A DNA stretch of 64,000 bases, from contig CAJUNA010000020.1 in assembly GCA_910587645.1 (NCBI GenBank), positions 33,205 through 97,204 of the forward strand. The letters are read 5' to 3'. The stretch is from an uncultured Oscillospiraceae bacterium (GTDB taxonomy: Bacteria > Bacillota > Clostridia > Oscillospirales > Oscillospiraceae). The position numbers were made by a program, and so were the translations under genes. Under the pieces are notes generated by a model. That model saw nothing but the letters and a program-made list of their open reading frames with translations, made no database searches and was not told where the DNA came from. Numbering within the stretch: the first letter of the stretch is position 1; every line of letters begins with the position of its first letter. Positions 15,289-22,903 of this stretch are shown here, one piece after another.

Positions 15289-16197
15289 ATGTGGTTTTGG
15301 CTTGCGATTATCGCTCTGCTGTGCTGGAGCGGATCGGACCTGTTTTCCAAAATCGGATGCCGTGACGCTTCCGACAAATACAGCCATCTGAAGATGGTCA
15401 TTGCCGTTGGCGTGGTCATGGGCCTTCACGCCTGCTTTGAAATTTTTGTGGGTGGTGTGGAGATCAATCTGAGCATCCTTCTGACTTACCTGCCGGTATC
15501 GCTGCTGTATATCCTGTCCATGGCCTTGGGCTACCTGGGCCTGCGGTACATCGAGCTGAGCGTGTCATCTCCCATCTGCAATTCCTCCGGCGCGCTGGTG
15601 GCGGTCATGACGCTGATTTTCGTAGGTGCGGAGGACTACTCCCCGCTGGCGCTGTTTGCGGTCGCCCTGGTATGTGCCGGGGCTATCGGCCTGGGCGTGG
15701 TGGATTCCACAGAGGACGCGGAGCTGCGCGCCGCCCGCCAGCAGGAAGGCAATTACAAATACGCCAAGGGCTGGCTGGCCCTGGCCCTGCCGGTGGCCTA
15801 CTGCGTCCTGGACGCGGCGGGCACCTTTGCGGACAACCGGGTGCTGGAGACCCTCAACGAGGACAGCGCCAACGTGGCTTATGAGCTGACTTTCCTTTGC
15901 GCGGCGGTGGTCTGCTTCCTCTATGCGGTGGTTGTCAAGAAGGACCGTCTCATTCCTAAAATGGAAGCCCCCAAATACGCCGGGGCGGTTTTTGAGACGG
16001 CGGGCCAGTTTGCCTACATCTACGCCATCGCGGATACGGAGCATTTGGCCATGTCCGCGCCTATCATCTCCTCCTACTGCGCGGCGTCTGTGCTATGGAG
16101 CCGTATTTTCCTCAAGGAAAAGCTGTCCTGGAAGCACTACGGGATGATATTCCTTATTGTGGCTGGCATCGCGATTATGGGTGTGCTGGATCTGTAA
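15289..16197 (+). CDS. EamA/DMT-family transporter
   Basis: This 302-residue membrane protein has about ten spans in two repeats, starting MWFWLAIIALLCWSGSDLF and ending YGMIFLIVAGIAIMGVL. The layout is that of drug/metabolite transporters that export amino acids or nucleosides. AAGGAGAG precedes ATG 15289. It shares a direction and short spacing with the PLP enzyme upstream and ends at a strong terminator. Confidence 0.85.
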   Translation: MWFWLAIIALLCWSGSDLFSKIGCRDASDKYSHLKMVIAVGVVMGLHACFEIFVGGVEINLSILLTYLPVSLLYILSMALGYLGLRYIELSVSSPICNSSGALVAVMTLIFVGAEDYSPLALFAVALVCAGAIGLGVVDSTEDAELRAARQQEGNYKYAKGWLALALPVAYCVLDAAGTFADNRVLETLNEDSANVAYELTFLCAAVVCFLYAVVVKKDRLIPKMEAPKYAGAVFETAGQFAYIYAIADTEHLAMSAPIISSYCAASVLWSRIFLKEKLSWKHYGMIFLIVAGIAIMGVLDL

Positions 16198-16230
16198 CGC
16201 CCTGGTTTCCGGTAATCTGAACACATAGGG

Positions 16231-16267
16231 CGGCCCCCGGCGCGGCATCATGCCGCGCCGGGGGCCG
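16231..16267. terminator. GC-rich terminator between convergent genes
   Basis: CGGCCCCCGGCGCGGCA (16231-16247) and its exact complement (16251-16267) form a 17-bp stem with a 3-nt loop, between the EamA gene and the dihydropyrimidinase gene. No T-run is present. Confidence 0.7.
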
Positions 16268-16277
16268 TCAGTTTAGC

Positions 16278-17648
16278 TCACAATTGGTTTTTTCCGCGGG
16301 GGATGAATTGCCCCTGGGTTTCTAGGATCTCCCCATGGTCCACGGCGAGCTGTCCCCGCAGATAGACCTGGGCAATGGATCCCACGGTTTTCCAGCCTTC
16401 GTAGGGCGTGTAGTCTGCCCGCTGGGCCTGGCTGGAAGCGGAGATCACACCGTCTGCGGCAGGGTCGTACACTACGATGTCCCCGTCCGAGCCGGGGGCA
16501 ATCACACCCTTCCTGGGCCAGCAGCCGTAGAGCTTCGCGGGGTTCTCGCTGAGCACCCGGCACAGCGCGGGGGGGGAGATCCGTCCCGCCGCCACGCCGT
16601 GGGTGTACAGCAGCACGCCCCGATGTTCCACGCTGGGCAGGCCGCCGGGGATTCTGGTGAAATCATACCGCCCCGCCCGTTTCTGGGCGGTGGTGAAGGA
16701 GCAGTGGTCTGTGGCAACGGTGTCAATTTCCCCATTTTGCAGGGCTTCCCACAGCGCATTTTGGTCCTCTTGCTTCCGGATGGGCGGTGCGCAGACGAAC
16801 TTGGCCGCTTCTATATAGTCCGGATGGTTGTAGACACTGTCCTCCAGCAGGAGGTACTGTGGGCAGGTTTCCACATACACCGTTTGCCCCCGCCGCCTGG
16901 CGGCGCGAACCTCCTCCATAGATTCCCGGGAGGAGAGATGCACGATTATCACCGGCACATCCGCCACCTGCGCCAGCCGCAGCAGATGGCCCACCGCTTC
17001 CGCTTCTAGGGGGGCGGGCCGGGTTCGAGGATGGGAGGACGGCGCCAGCTGCCCTGCTTTCTTCGCTTCCTCCACCAGTGCCCGGATCACGCCATCGTTC
17101 TCACAATGGACGCCGGCAATGCCCCCCACCTCCCGCAGGCGCAGGAGGGCGCGGTACATATCGTCCTCGGGGATCATCATGGCGGGGTAGGTCATGTACA
17201 TTTTAAAGGAAGTGACGCCCAGCGCCATCATTTCCCCAACCTCATGGGAGATACCGCCGTTCCAGCCGTCAATGGTCATATGGAAGCCGTAGTCACAGGC
17301 GGTTCCGCTCCCGGCCTTTTCCCGCCAGCGGGCCAGCCCATGGGCCAGGGTTTCCCCTTTGTCCGGCGCGGCAAAGTCTATTACCATAGTGGTTCCACCC
17401 CGGAGGGCAGCGCGGCTTCCAGAGGAGAAATCATCGGCGGTGATGGTGCCGCAGACTTCCAGATCGAAATGGGTATGGCCATCGATGAAGCCGGGAAACA
17501 GCAACATCCCGGTGCAGTCCACCGTCTGCGCGTTCCCGGCGGGGAGGCCTTTCCCAACAGCAGCGACTTTTTCCCCCTCCAGCAATACATCCAGTTCCGC
17601 CATCCCCTGGGCGGAGACCACCGTTCCGCCCCGCAGTAAAACGCCCAT
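16278..17648 (-). CDS. Dihydropyrimidinase / D-hydantoinase
   Basis: A 456-residue cyclic-amidohydrolase that opens dihydrouracil, dihydrothymine or hydantoin rings. The binuclear zinc set is complete: H58 and H60 in DGHTHF, the carboxylated lysine K149 in SFKMYMTYP, H181 in VHCEND, H237 in VHLSSRESM and D314 in ATDHCSF. These motifs separate it from dihydroorotase and allantoinase. There is no adjacent dihydropyrimidine dehydrogenase or ureidopropionase, so the pathway is not clustered here. Confidence 0.92.
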   Translation of the reverse strand: MGVLLRGGTVVSAQGMAELDVLLEGEKVAAVGKGLPAGNAQTVDCTGMLLFPGFIDGHTHFDLEVCGTITADDFSSGSRAALRGGTTMVIDFAAPDKGETLAHGLARWREKAGSGTACDYGFHMTIDGWNGGISHEVGEMMALGVTSFKMYMTYPAMMIPEDDMYRALLRLREVGGIAGVHCENDGVIRALVEEAKKAGQLAPSSHPRTRPAPLEAEAVGHLLRLAQVADVPVIIVHLSSRESMEEVRAARRRGQTVYVETCPQYLLLEDSVYNHPDYIEAAKFVCAPPIRKQEDQNALWEALQNGEIDTVATDHCSFTTAQKRAGRYDFTRIPGGLPSVEHRGVLLYTHGVAAGRISPPALCRVLSENPAKLYGCWPRKGVIAPGSDGDIVVYDPAADGVISASSQAQRADYTPYEGWKTVGSIAQVYLRGQLAVDHGEILETQGQFIPRGKNQL

Positions 17649-17889
17649 AACATGCCCTCCTCATTTTTATTTGGAAAAGTATACCACAATCTTCCTCTCA
17701 TATCCAGTGTACTTGCCTGATATCACTAAATTTTTTCAAAATTTTATAAAAAATCCGAAATCAGGTCTAGCCAAACCGGGAAACTTGGAGTATAATCTGG
17801 TTCGTACAAAGGCGGCGGGGACAAAATGTCTGCCGGCCGTATGTTCCGGCTGAGCCGCCAAAAAATGAAATTTAGGAGGAACCCCAACC

Positions 17890-18891
17890 ATGAGAAAATG
17901 GAACAAGCTGCTGGCAATGCTGCTGGCGATGGTCATGGTCTTTGGCCTGACTGCTACCGCGTTTGCTGCGGAAGGTGATGCGAAGCCTGAGGATGAAAAG
18001 ACCGAGGACACCACTCCCGCCGAGGGCGAAGACAAGAAGGATGAGACCACTCCCGCTGAGGGCGAGGAGGACAAGAAGGACGAGACCACTCCTGCCGAGG
18101 GCGAGGAGGACAAGAAGGACGAAACCACTCCCGCTGAAGGCGAGGAGGACAAGAAGGATGAAACAACTCCCGCTGAGGGTGAGGATAAGAAGGACGAGCC
18201 CGCTGCTGTGACTTTCACTGATGTCAAGGAAGGCCAGTGGCACTATGAGTTCATCAAGAAGATGGTCGAGGCCGGCATCGTCAACGGCAATCCCGATGGC
18301 ACCTTTAAGCCCAACGACAACGTGACCTGGGGCCAGGCCCTGAAGATGGTGGTTGTGTTTGCCACCAAGGAGGAGAAGGCTCCCGTGGCGGGCGGCAACT
18401 GGGCCAGCGGCTATGCTGCTTATGTGAAAGCAGAGGGCATCTGGACTGAGGAGATCGACCACAACGCCCAGATTACCCGTTTGGAGATGTGCCAGCTTTT
18501 GGCCAAGACGCTGAAGATTGAGGAATCTAAGTCTGAGTCCAAATTCTCCGACACGAAGGACAGCTACGTGGCGGCTCTGGTCGAGATGGGCGTCATTAAT
18601 GGCAATCCCGATGGTACCTTTGACCCTGACGGTGCGCTGACCCGTGCTGCTCTGTGCAAGATCCTGGCTTCCGTCCCCGCTACTGGCGATGCGGACAAGC
18701 CTGCTGAGGCCGATCCCGCCGAGGGCGAGGAGGAGAAGAAGGACGAGACCACTCCTGCCGAGGGCGAGGAAGACAAGAAGGATGAGACCACCCCCGCCGA
18801 GGGTGACGAGGAGAAGAAGGACGACACCACTCCCGCCGAGGGCGAGGATAAGGGTGACGATACCGATCCTGACGCCGGTAAGGGCGAGTAA
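17890..18891 (+). CDS. Secreted SLH-domain protein with acidic Pro/Glu/Lys repeats on both sides
   Basis: The 333-residue protein has a signal peptide (about residues 1-27, MLLAMVMVFGLTATAFA). About five copies of a 13-residue unit (PAEGEEDKKDETT, residues 43-103) follow. Three S-layer homology motifs come next (about 107-155, 170-210 and 218-260; for example NGNPDGTFKPNDNVTWGQAL and NGNPDGTFDPDGALTRAALC). About four further copies of the same unit lie at 276-320. SLH domains bind pyruvylated wall polymers and anchor the protein outside the cell. The charged repeats are probably spacers. A TATAAT at 17791-17796 may serve as -10 box, without a good -35. Confidence 0.88.
   Translation: MRKWNKLLAMLLAMVMVFGLTATAFAAEGDAKPEDEKTEDTTPAEGEDKKDETTPAEGEEDKKDETTPAEGEEDKKDETTPAEGEEDKKDETTPAEGEDKKDEPAAVTFTDVKEGQWHYEFIKKMVEAGIVNGNPDGTFKPNDNVTWGQALKMVVVFATKEEKAPVAGGNWASGYAAYVKAEGIWTEEIDHNAQITRLEMCQLLAKTLKIEESKSESKFSDTKDSYVAALVEMGVINGNPDGTFDPDGALTRAALCKILASVPATGDADKPAEADPAEGEEEKKDETTPAEGEEDKKDETTPAEGDEEKKDDTTPAEGEDKGDDTDPDAGKGE
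18010..18198 (+). repeat. Tandem 39-bp coding repeats, N-terminal block
   Basis: About five imperfect copies of a 39-bp unit coding PAEGEEDKKDETT, with one or two copies shortened by a glutamate codon. Copies are nearly identical in DNA sequence and so prone to slippage. Confidence 0.85.
18716..18850 (+). repeat. Tandem 39-bp coding repeats, C-terminal block
   Basis: About four copies of the same PAEGEEDKKDETT-type unit as at 18010-18198, on the other side of the SLH motifs. Recombination between the two blocks would delete all SLH domains in frame. Confidence 0.85.
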
Positions 18892-18908
18892 TTTTCCTGT
18901 CCATAATA

Positions 18909-18940
18909 ATGCGCCGCAGACAAAAGCGTCTGCGGCGCAT
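18909..18940. terminator. Bidirectional terminator between the SLH gene and argS
   Basis: ATGCGCCGCAGAC (18909-18921) pairs perfectly with GTCTGCGGCGCAT (18928-18940) around a 6-nt loop between convergent genes. Confidence 0.8.
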
Positions 18941-18954
18941 CTTTATGGCGTGCA

Positions 18955-20700
18955 TTACATCTTCTCCGGCGCGTCCACGCCCAGGAGGGCCAGGCCGTTT
19001 TTCAACACGGTACGGGTCTCGTCCGCCAGCTTTAGCCGGGCATTGAGGACGGCGTCTTCCTCGCCTTTGATGCGGCAGGCGGTGTAGAACCGGTGGAAGC
19101 ATCCCGCCAGTTCGATCAGGTACCGGTTGATATGGCTGGGATCATAGTCCCGGGCGGCGAGACGCAGCTCCTCGCAGTAGAGGGACAACTGCTTGATGAG
19201 GGCGGTCTCTGTTTCCGAAGCGAGAAGGGAAGCGTCTACCTGCGCCATAGCCGGAAGCCTGTAGCCCTCCGCCGCCAGGTTCCGGATCAGGCTGCAAATC
19301 CGGGCATGGGCATACTCCACGTAGTAAATGGGATTCTCGCTGTCCTCCCGGACCGCAAGCCCCAGGTCAAAATCCATCTGGGTGTCCGGCTTGGCGTTAA
19401 AGAACCAGCGGGCCGCGTCCACGGGCACCTCGTCCAGCAGGTCGGTCAGGGAAATGGCCTTGCCAGTGCGCTTGGACATGCGCACGACCTCGCCATCCCG
19501 CAGCAGCTTCACAAGCTGCATCAAAACGATGTCCAGCCGTCCCGTGCCGTCCAGGCCCAGCGCGTCCATAGCGCCTTTCAGCCGGGCTACATGGCCGTGG
19601 TGATCCGCGCCCCAAATGTTGATGACCCGGTCAAAGCCCCGCTTCTCAAACTTATTGCGGTGATAGGCGATGTCGGCGGCAAAGTAGGTGTAAAACCCGT
19701 TGGCGCGGCGCAGTACATCGTCTTTCAGGTCCAGCTTGGCGATCTCTTTATCGCTCTTGCCGGCCTTGCGGTAGTTTTCTTCCAGGATCCGGCTGGTGGC
19801 CAGCCACAGCGCGCCCTCCTGCTCATAGGTGTACCCCCGATCCGCCAAAAGCTGGACGGTCTCCGCCACATAGCCGGAGTCGTGCAGCCCGGACTCAAAA
19901 AACCACTGGTCGTACTCGATTTTGTACCGCTTCAAGTCACTCTGCATCTTGGGAATATTGCGTTCCAGCCCGAAGGCAGCCAAGGCCGCGTGGCGGTCCT
20001 CCTTGGACGCGTTCTGATATGCGTCCCCATGCTGGCCGTAAAAAGCCTGAGCCAATTCCCGGATGTCATCGCCGTGGTAGCCGTCCTCCGGAAAGGGCAC
20101 CGCTTCCTCTCCTAGGATAATCTGCAAATAGCGTGCTTCCAGGGAATTGGCGAATTTTTCGATTTGGTTTCCGGCATCGTTGACGTAGAATTCCCGCCAG
20201 ACCTCCGCGCCGCTGGCTTCCAGCACGGAAGCCAGGGTGTCGCCCAACACGCCGCCCCGGGCGTTGCCCATGTGCATCGGCCCGGTGGGGTTGGCGGAGA
20301 CGAACTCCACCATAATTTTCTGCCCCTTGAGAACATCGGAACGGCCGTAGGCCCCGCCCTCGCCATCCACAGCGTCCATCACGCCCTGATACCAGGAGGG
20401 GTTGAGCCGGAAGTTCAGAAATCCCGCCCCGGCGATTTCGGCGGAAGCGAAGTAGCTGCCCTCCAAATCCATGTTTTCCAGCAGCACGGACGCGATCTCA
20501 CGAGGGCTTTTGTGCATGGCTTTGGCGGCGGCCAAGGCGAACGTGGTGGTATAATCCCCGTTAGCGGTATCCTTCGGAATCTCTACTCCGGCCCGGACAG
20601 CTACGTCCCCGGGAAGCTTCCCGGCTTTGGCGGCGGCTTCGTAAGCCTTGCTGGTCAGGGCCAGCACTTGGTCTTTGGCGTTTTGAATCATGTTCGTCAT
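18955..20700 (-). CDS. argS: Arginyl-tRNA synthetase
   Basis: A class I synthetase of 581 residues that charges tRNA-Arg. It has the N-terminal Add domain and the HIGH-type motif PMHMGN inside VEFVSANPTGPMHMGNARGG. The KMSKS-type motif is MSKRTGK, and the C-terminal anticodon-binding DALR domain ends LALLGVDAPEKM. ATG 20700 is chosen by family length; a longer frame to 20775 has no similarity. No T-box sequence is recognised in the 164-base gap upstream. The gene order murI - DUF1934 - argS resembles the ywiB-argS pairing of Bacillus. Confidence 0.95.
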   Translation of the reverse strand: MTNMIQNAKDQVLALTSKAYEAAAKAGKLPGDVAVRAGVEIPKDTANGDYTTTFALAAAKAMHKSPREIASVLLENMDLEGSYFASAEIAGAGFLNFRLNPSWYQGVMDAVDGEGGAYGRSDVLKGQKIMVEFVSANPTGPMHMGNARGGVLGDTLASVLEASGAEVWREFYVNDAGNQIEKFANSLEARYLQIILGEEAVPFPEDGYHGDDIRELAQAFYGQHGDAYQNASKEDRHAALAAFGLERNIPKMQSDLKRYKIEYDQWFFESGLHDSGYVAETVQLLADRGYTYEQEGALWLATSRILEENYRKAGKSDKEIAKLDLKDDVLRRANGFYTYFAADIAYHRNKFEKRGFDRVINIWGADHHGHVARLKGAMDALGLDGTGRLDIVLMQLVKLLRDGEVVRMSKRTGKAISLTDLLDEVPVDAARWFFNAKPDTQMDFDLGLAVREDSENPIYYVEYAHARICSLIRNLAAEGYRLPAMAQVDASLLASETETALIKQLSLYCEELRLAARDYDPSHINRYLIELAGCFHRFYTACRIKGEEDAVLNARLKLADETRTVLKNGLALLGVDAPEKM

Positions 20701-20864
20701 TTGTTGATCTTCCTTTTCCGAAAAGTGTTTTGAGTTTGCTGCGCTGGCAGGTTTGTAGTTATCCGTATAGCTCAATATGCTTTTACACTATATAACAGGT
20801 GGGAAGGGATATTTCCGTAAAATGGATCTGCTTGCCCAGATCTATGGTGTGGAGGCTTATATTG

Positions 20865-21296
20865 CTACCGTGCTGCTTCCCGTACCCGTATTTTAAAGCG
20901 GTTTTCTCCTGTGATCTGATGATTGACGGCAATGGTGAAGCAAATCTCCATCAAACCACCACGCTCCGTGAGCCGTTGGGACAACTTGGTGGTGGTGATA
21001 TCCACTACCATGGTTCCCCAGGGCGTTTCATAGAGGGAGCTGCTGCGCTCACCGCTGCGGAACTCCATCCGGGACTGGATCATCCCGGTGCGCTCCAGCA
21101 CGACCATGTCCTCCTCAATAAGAAAGCGGGTGGTGGTGCCCTTCATGCCGGTCAGCTCTGTTTCCTCATAGGACAGCTCCATGGCCCCGCTGTCCACAGT
21201 CATAAAGCCCTCGGTCATCAGCTCTGTGATCTCTGGTTCCATGCCCGCATACAACTGTTCCCCGCGGACAAATAAAATAATCGGTTTTTTCATCAT
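20865..21296 (-). CDS. DUF1934 (YwiB-like) beta-barrel protein
   Basis: This 143-residue protein fits the calycin-like DUF1934 family. It has a beta-rich pattern with KGTTTRFLIEEDMVVLERTG, PWGTMVVDITTTKL and a closing NHQITGENRFKIRV strand. It follows the murI stop by only 3 bases and precedes argS, the order seen for ywiB in Bacillus. Function is unknown. Part of the first coding codons may double as ribosome-binding context, since no strong Shine-Dalgarno is visible. Confidence 0.8.
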   Translation of the reverse strand: MMKKPIILFVRGEQLYAGMEPEITELMTEGFMTVDSGAMELSYEETELTGMKGTTTRFLIEEDMVVLERTGMIQSRMEFRSGERSSSLYETPWGTMVVDITTTKLSQRLTERGGLMEICFTIAVNHQITGENRFKIRVREAAR

Positions 21297-21299
21297 ATC

Positions 21300-22112
21300 T
21301 CAATATTGGGCAATATCCACATGCTCCACCTTTCCCCTAAGGTCCTCTCCCAGGAACAGGGATGCCAGCCGCTCAAAATTAGCGGCGTGGTCGCTGGTAT
21401 AGCAGCGGATGGATCCCGTTTCCCGGTTTGCCAGGGCGTCTCCCTCCGCCAGCAGGTTCCGGCAGGCCGCCGCCGCCTCGCCGCCCACATCGATGAGACG
21501 AACTGACGGCCCCATGACGCCGCCGATCACGTCCCGCAGCAGCGGGTAATGGGTGCAGCCCAAAATTAGTGTGTCCACCGCCGGTTCCCGCAGAGGGGCC
21601 AAGTACTCCCTGGCTATGGTTTCGATTACCACGTCTCCGGGACGGAACCGGCCCTCCTCCACCAGGGGCACAAACAGCGGACAGGCCAGGGAGCGCATCT
21701 CCAGCCCCGGCGCGGTTCTTGCCAAGGCCCGCTCATAGGCCCCGCTGGATACAGAGGCCCGGGTGGCCACCATGCCGATTTTCCCGGTTTTTGTCTCTGC
21801 GGCTGCCCGTTTTACGGCCGGTTCTACCACGCCGATGACCGGTATGCCACTGTCCGGACGAAGATCCTCCAGGCAGTTGGCGCTGATGGTGCCGCAGGCT
21901 ACCAGCACCGCCTTCAGGTCGAAGCTTTCTAAAAACCGAAGGTCCTGCCGGGCATATTGGAGCAGCGTCTCGCGGCTCCGGTTGCCATAGGGGACACGGG
22001 CGGTATCCCCGAAGTATATAATGTTTTCAGAAGGCATCAGCCGCCGCAGCCGCCGGACCGCGGTCAGCCCTCCCATGCCGGAATCAAACACGCCGATAGG
22101 CCGAGGGTTCAT
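21300..22112 (-). CDS. murI: Glutamate racemase
   Basis: A 270-residue cofactor-independent racemase that makes D-glutamate for peptidoglycan. The N-terminal IGVFDSGMGGLTAVR carries the catalytic-site D10 and S11. The two catalytic cysteines are C73 in VACGTISAN and C186 in LGCTHYP. The usual Asn after the first cysteine (CNT) is Gly here (CGT). AAAGGAGG precedes ATG 22112. Confidence 0.95.
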   Translation of the reverse strand: MNPRPIGVFDSGMGGLTAVRRLRRLMPSENIIYFGDTARVPYGNRSRETLLQYARQDLRFLESFDLKAVLVACGTISANCLEDLRPDSGIPVIGVVEPAVKRAAAETKTGKIGMVATRASVSSGAYERALARTAPGLEMRSLACPLFVPLVEEGRFRPGDVVIETIAREYLAPLREPAVDTLILGCTHYPLLRDVIGGVMGPSVRLIDVGGEAAAACRNLLAEGDALANRETGSIRCYTSDHAANFERLASLFLGEDLRGKVEHVDIAQY

Positions 22113-22185
22113 TGGGCGGACCTCCTTTTATGCCCCTTGGTTAAGAAAAAATGCGATTATTCCATGAATTTGGGGCAGCTTTACT

Positions 22186-22214
22186 ATTGTACTATGAATT
22201 AACAGGGATAACAA
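22186..22214 (-). promoter_or_regulatory. Promoter of the murI-DUF1934 unit
   Basis: On the minus strand TTGTTA (22214-22209) and TACAAT (22191-22186) are 17 bp apart. Confidence 0.65.
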
Positions 22215-22268
22215 GTAAAAGTTTGGGCTTTTTGCCCTGTATTTTCTGTGGAATTTTCCGTGGTATTC

Positions 22269-22277
22269 TGCTATACT
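22269..22277 (+). promoter_or_regulatory. Extended -10 promoter of the 136-residue protein gene
   Basis: TGCTATACT gives an extended -10 element, 40 bases upstream of ATG 22317. No good -35 box is seen. Confidence 0.5.
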
Positions 22278-22316
22278 GTGCTTACTGATTTTTAACGCGC
22301 CGGAAGGAGGTCTGTT

Positions 22317-22727
22317 ATGGAACTGCATCTGACACAGAAACAATTCCGCCGTCTGCTGGATTTGGTGTACATAGGCAACTGGGTGCTCAATTCCACCCGC
22401 GGGGATGACCGGATCCGGGACTACGACAGTGTGGAGAGCCATATTTTCTCCTACTGCCTGGATCACGGCATGGCCTCTCTGGTGGAATTGTATGACGGGG
22501 AGGTCATCCCTTCCCGGGCCTTTGCGGGGGGCGGGATCCACGAGGCCATCATGGCCTATGAGGACATCGCTTTTTTCGAGATCCTGGCGGAGGAGCTGGC
22601 TCTGCGGGATCTGGATGCCGAGAAGGCCACCGAGGAGAACTATGATGAGGTCATGGACCGGATGGAGCAGTACATGGGCGAGTTTGAGGCCCATGGAACC
22701 GACCACATCAGTGTGGACATGGAATAA
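22317..22727 (+). CDS. Uncharacterised acidic protein (136 residues)
   Basis: GGAAGGAGG precedes ATG 22317. The product is acidic and mostly helical, with MELHLTQKQFRRLLDLVYIG at the start, an IRDYDSVESHIFSYCLDHG segment in the middle and a Glu/Asp-rich C-terminus. There is no signal peptide, membrane span or metal motif. I do not recognise the family. It forms a single-gene unit between an extended -10 promoter and a strong terminator. Confidence 0.75.
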   Translation: MELHLTQKQFRRLLDLVYIGNWVLNSTRGDDRIRDYDSVESHIFSYCLDHGMASLVELYDGEVIPSRAFAGGGIHEAIMAYEDIAFFEILAEELALRDLDAEKATEENYDEVMDRMEQYMGEFEAHGTDHISVDME

Positions 22728-22734
22728 GCGGGCC

Positions 22735-22782
22735 ATACGCGAAAGCCGCCGGGAGACACGTCTCCCGGCGGCTTTCGCGTAT
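22735..22782 (+). terminator. Long perfect hairpin terminator
   Basis: A 22-bp perfect stem (22735-22756 with 22761-22782) with loop CACG lies just after the uncharacterised gene. It has no T-run but is likely to end transcription or stabilise the 3' end. Confidence 0.7.
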
Positions 22783-22903
22783 CTGATGAGGCAGGATGTA
22801 TTACAAAAATGTTAATTTCCCGCTGAAGGCCTTTTTTTTGCGGGGCGGATGTGGTAAAATACTGTCGAATTTTTTGTACCCACTCCAAGAAAGTGAGGGA
22901 CTT

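Noticed and set aside
18010..18850. Possible CRISPR-like repeat array
   Set aside because: The repeats are in-frame, contiguous coding units (PAEGEEDKKDETT) with no spacers and no cas genes.
20701..20864. T-box riboswitch in front of argS
   Set aside because: The conserved T-box antiterminator sequence and a terminator stem could not be found.
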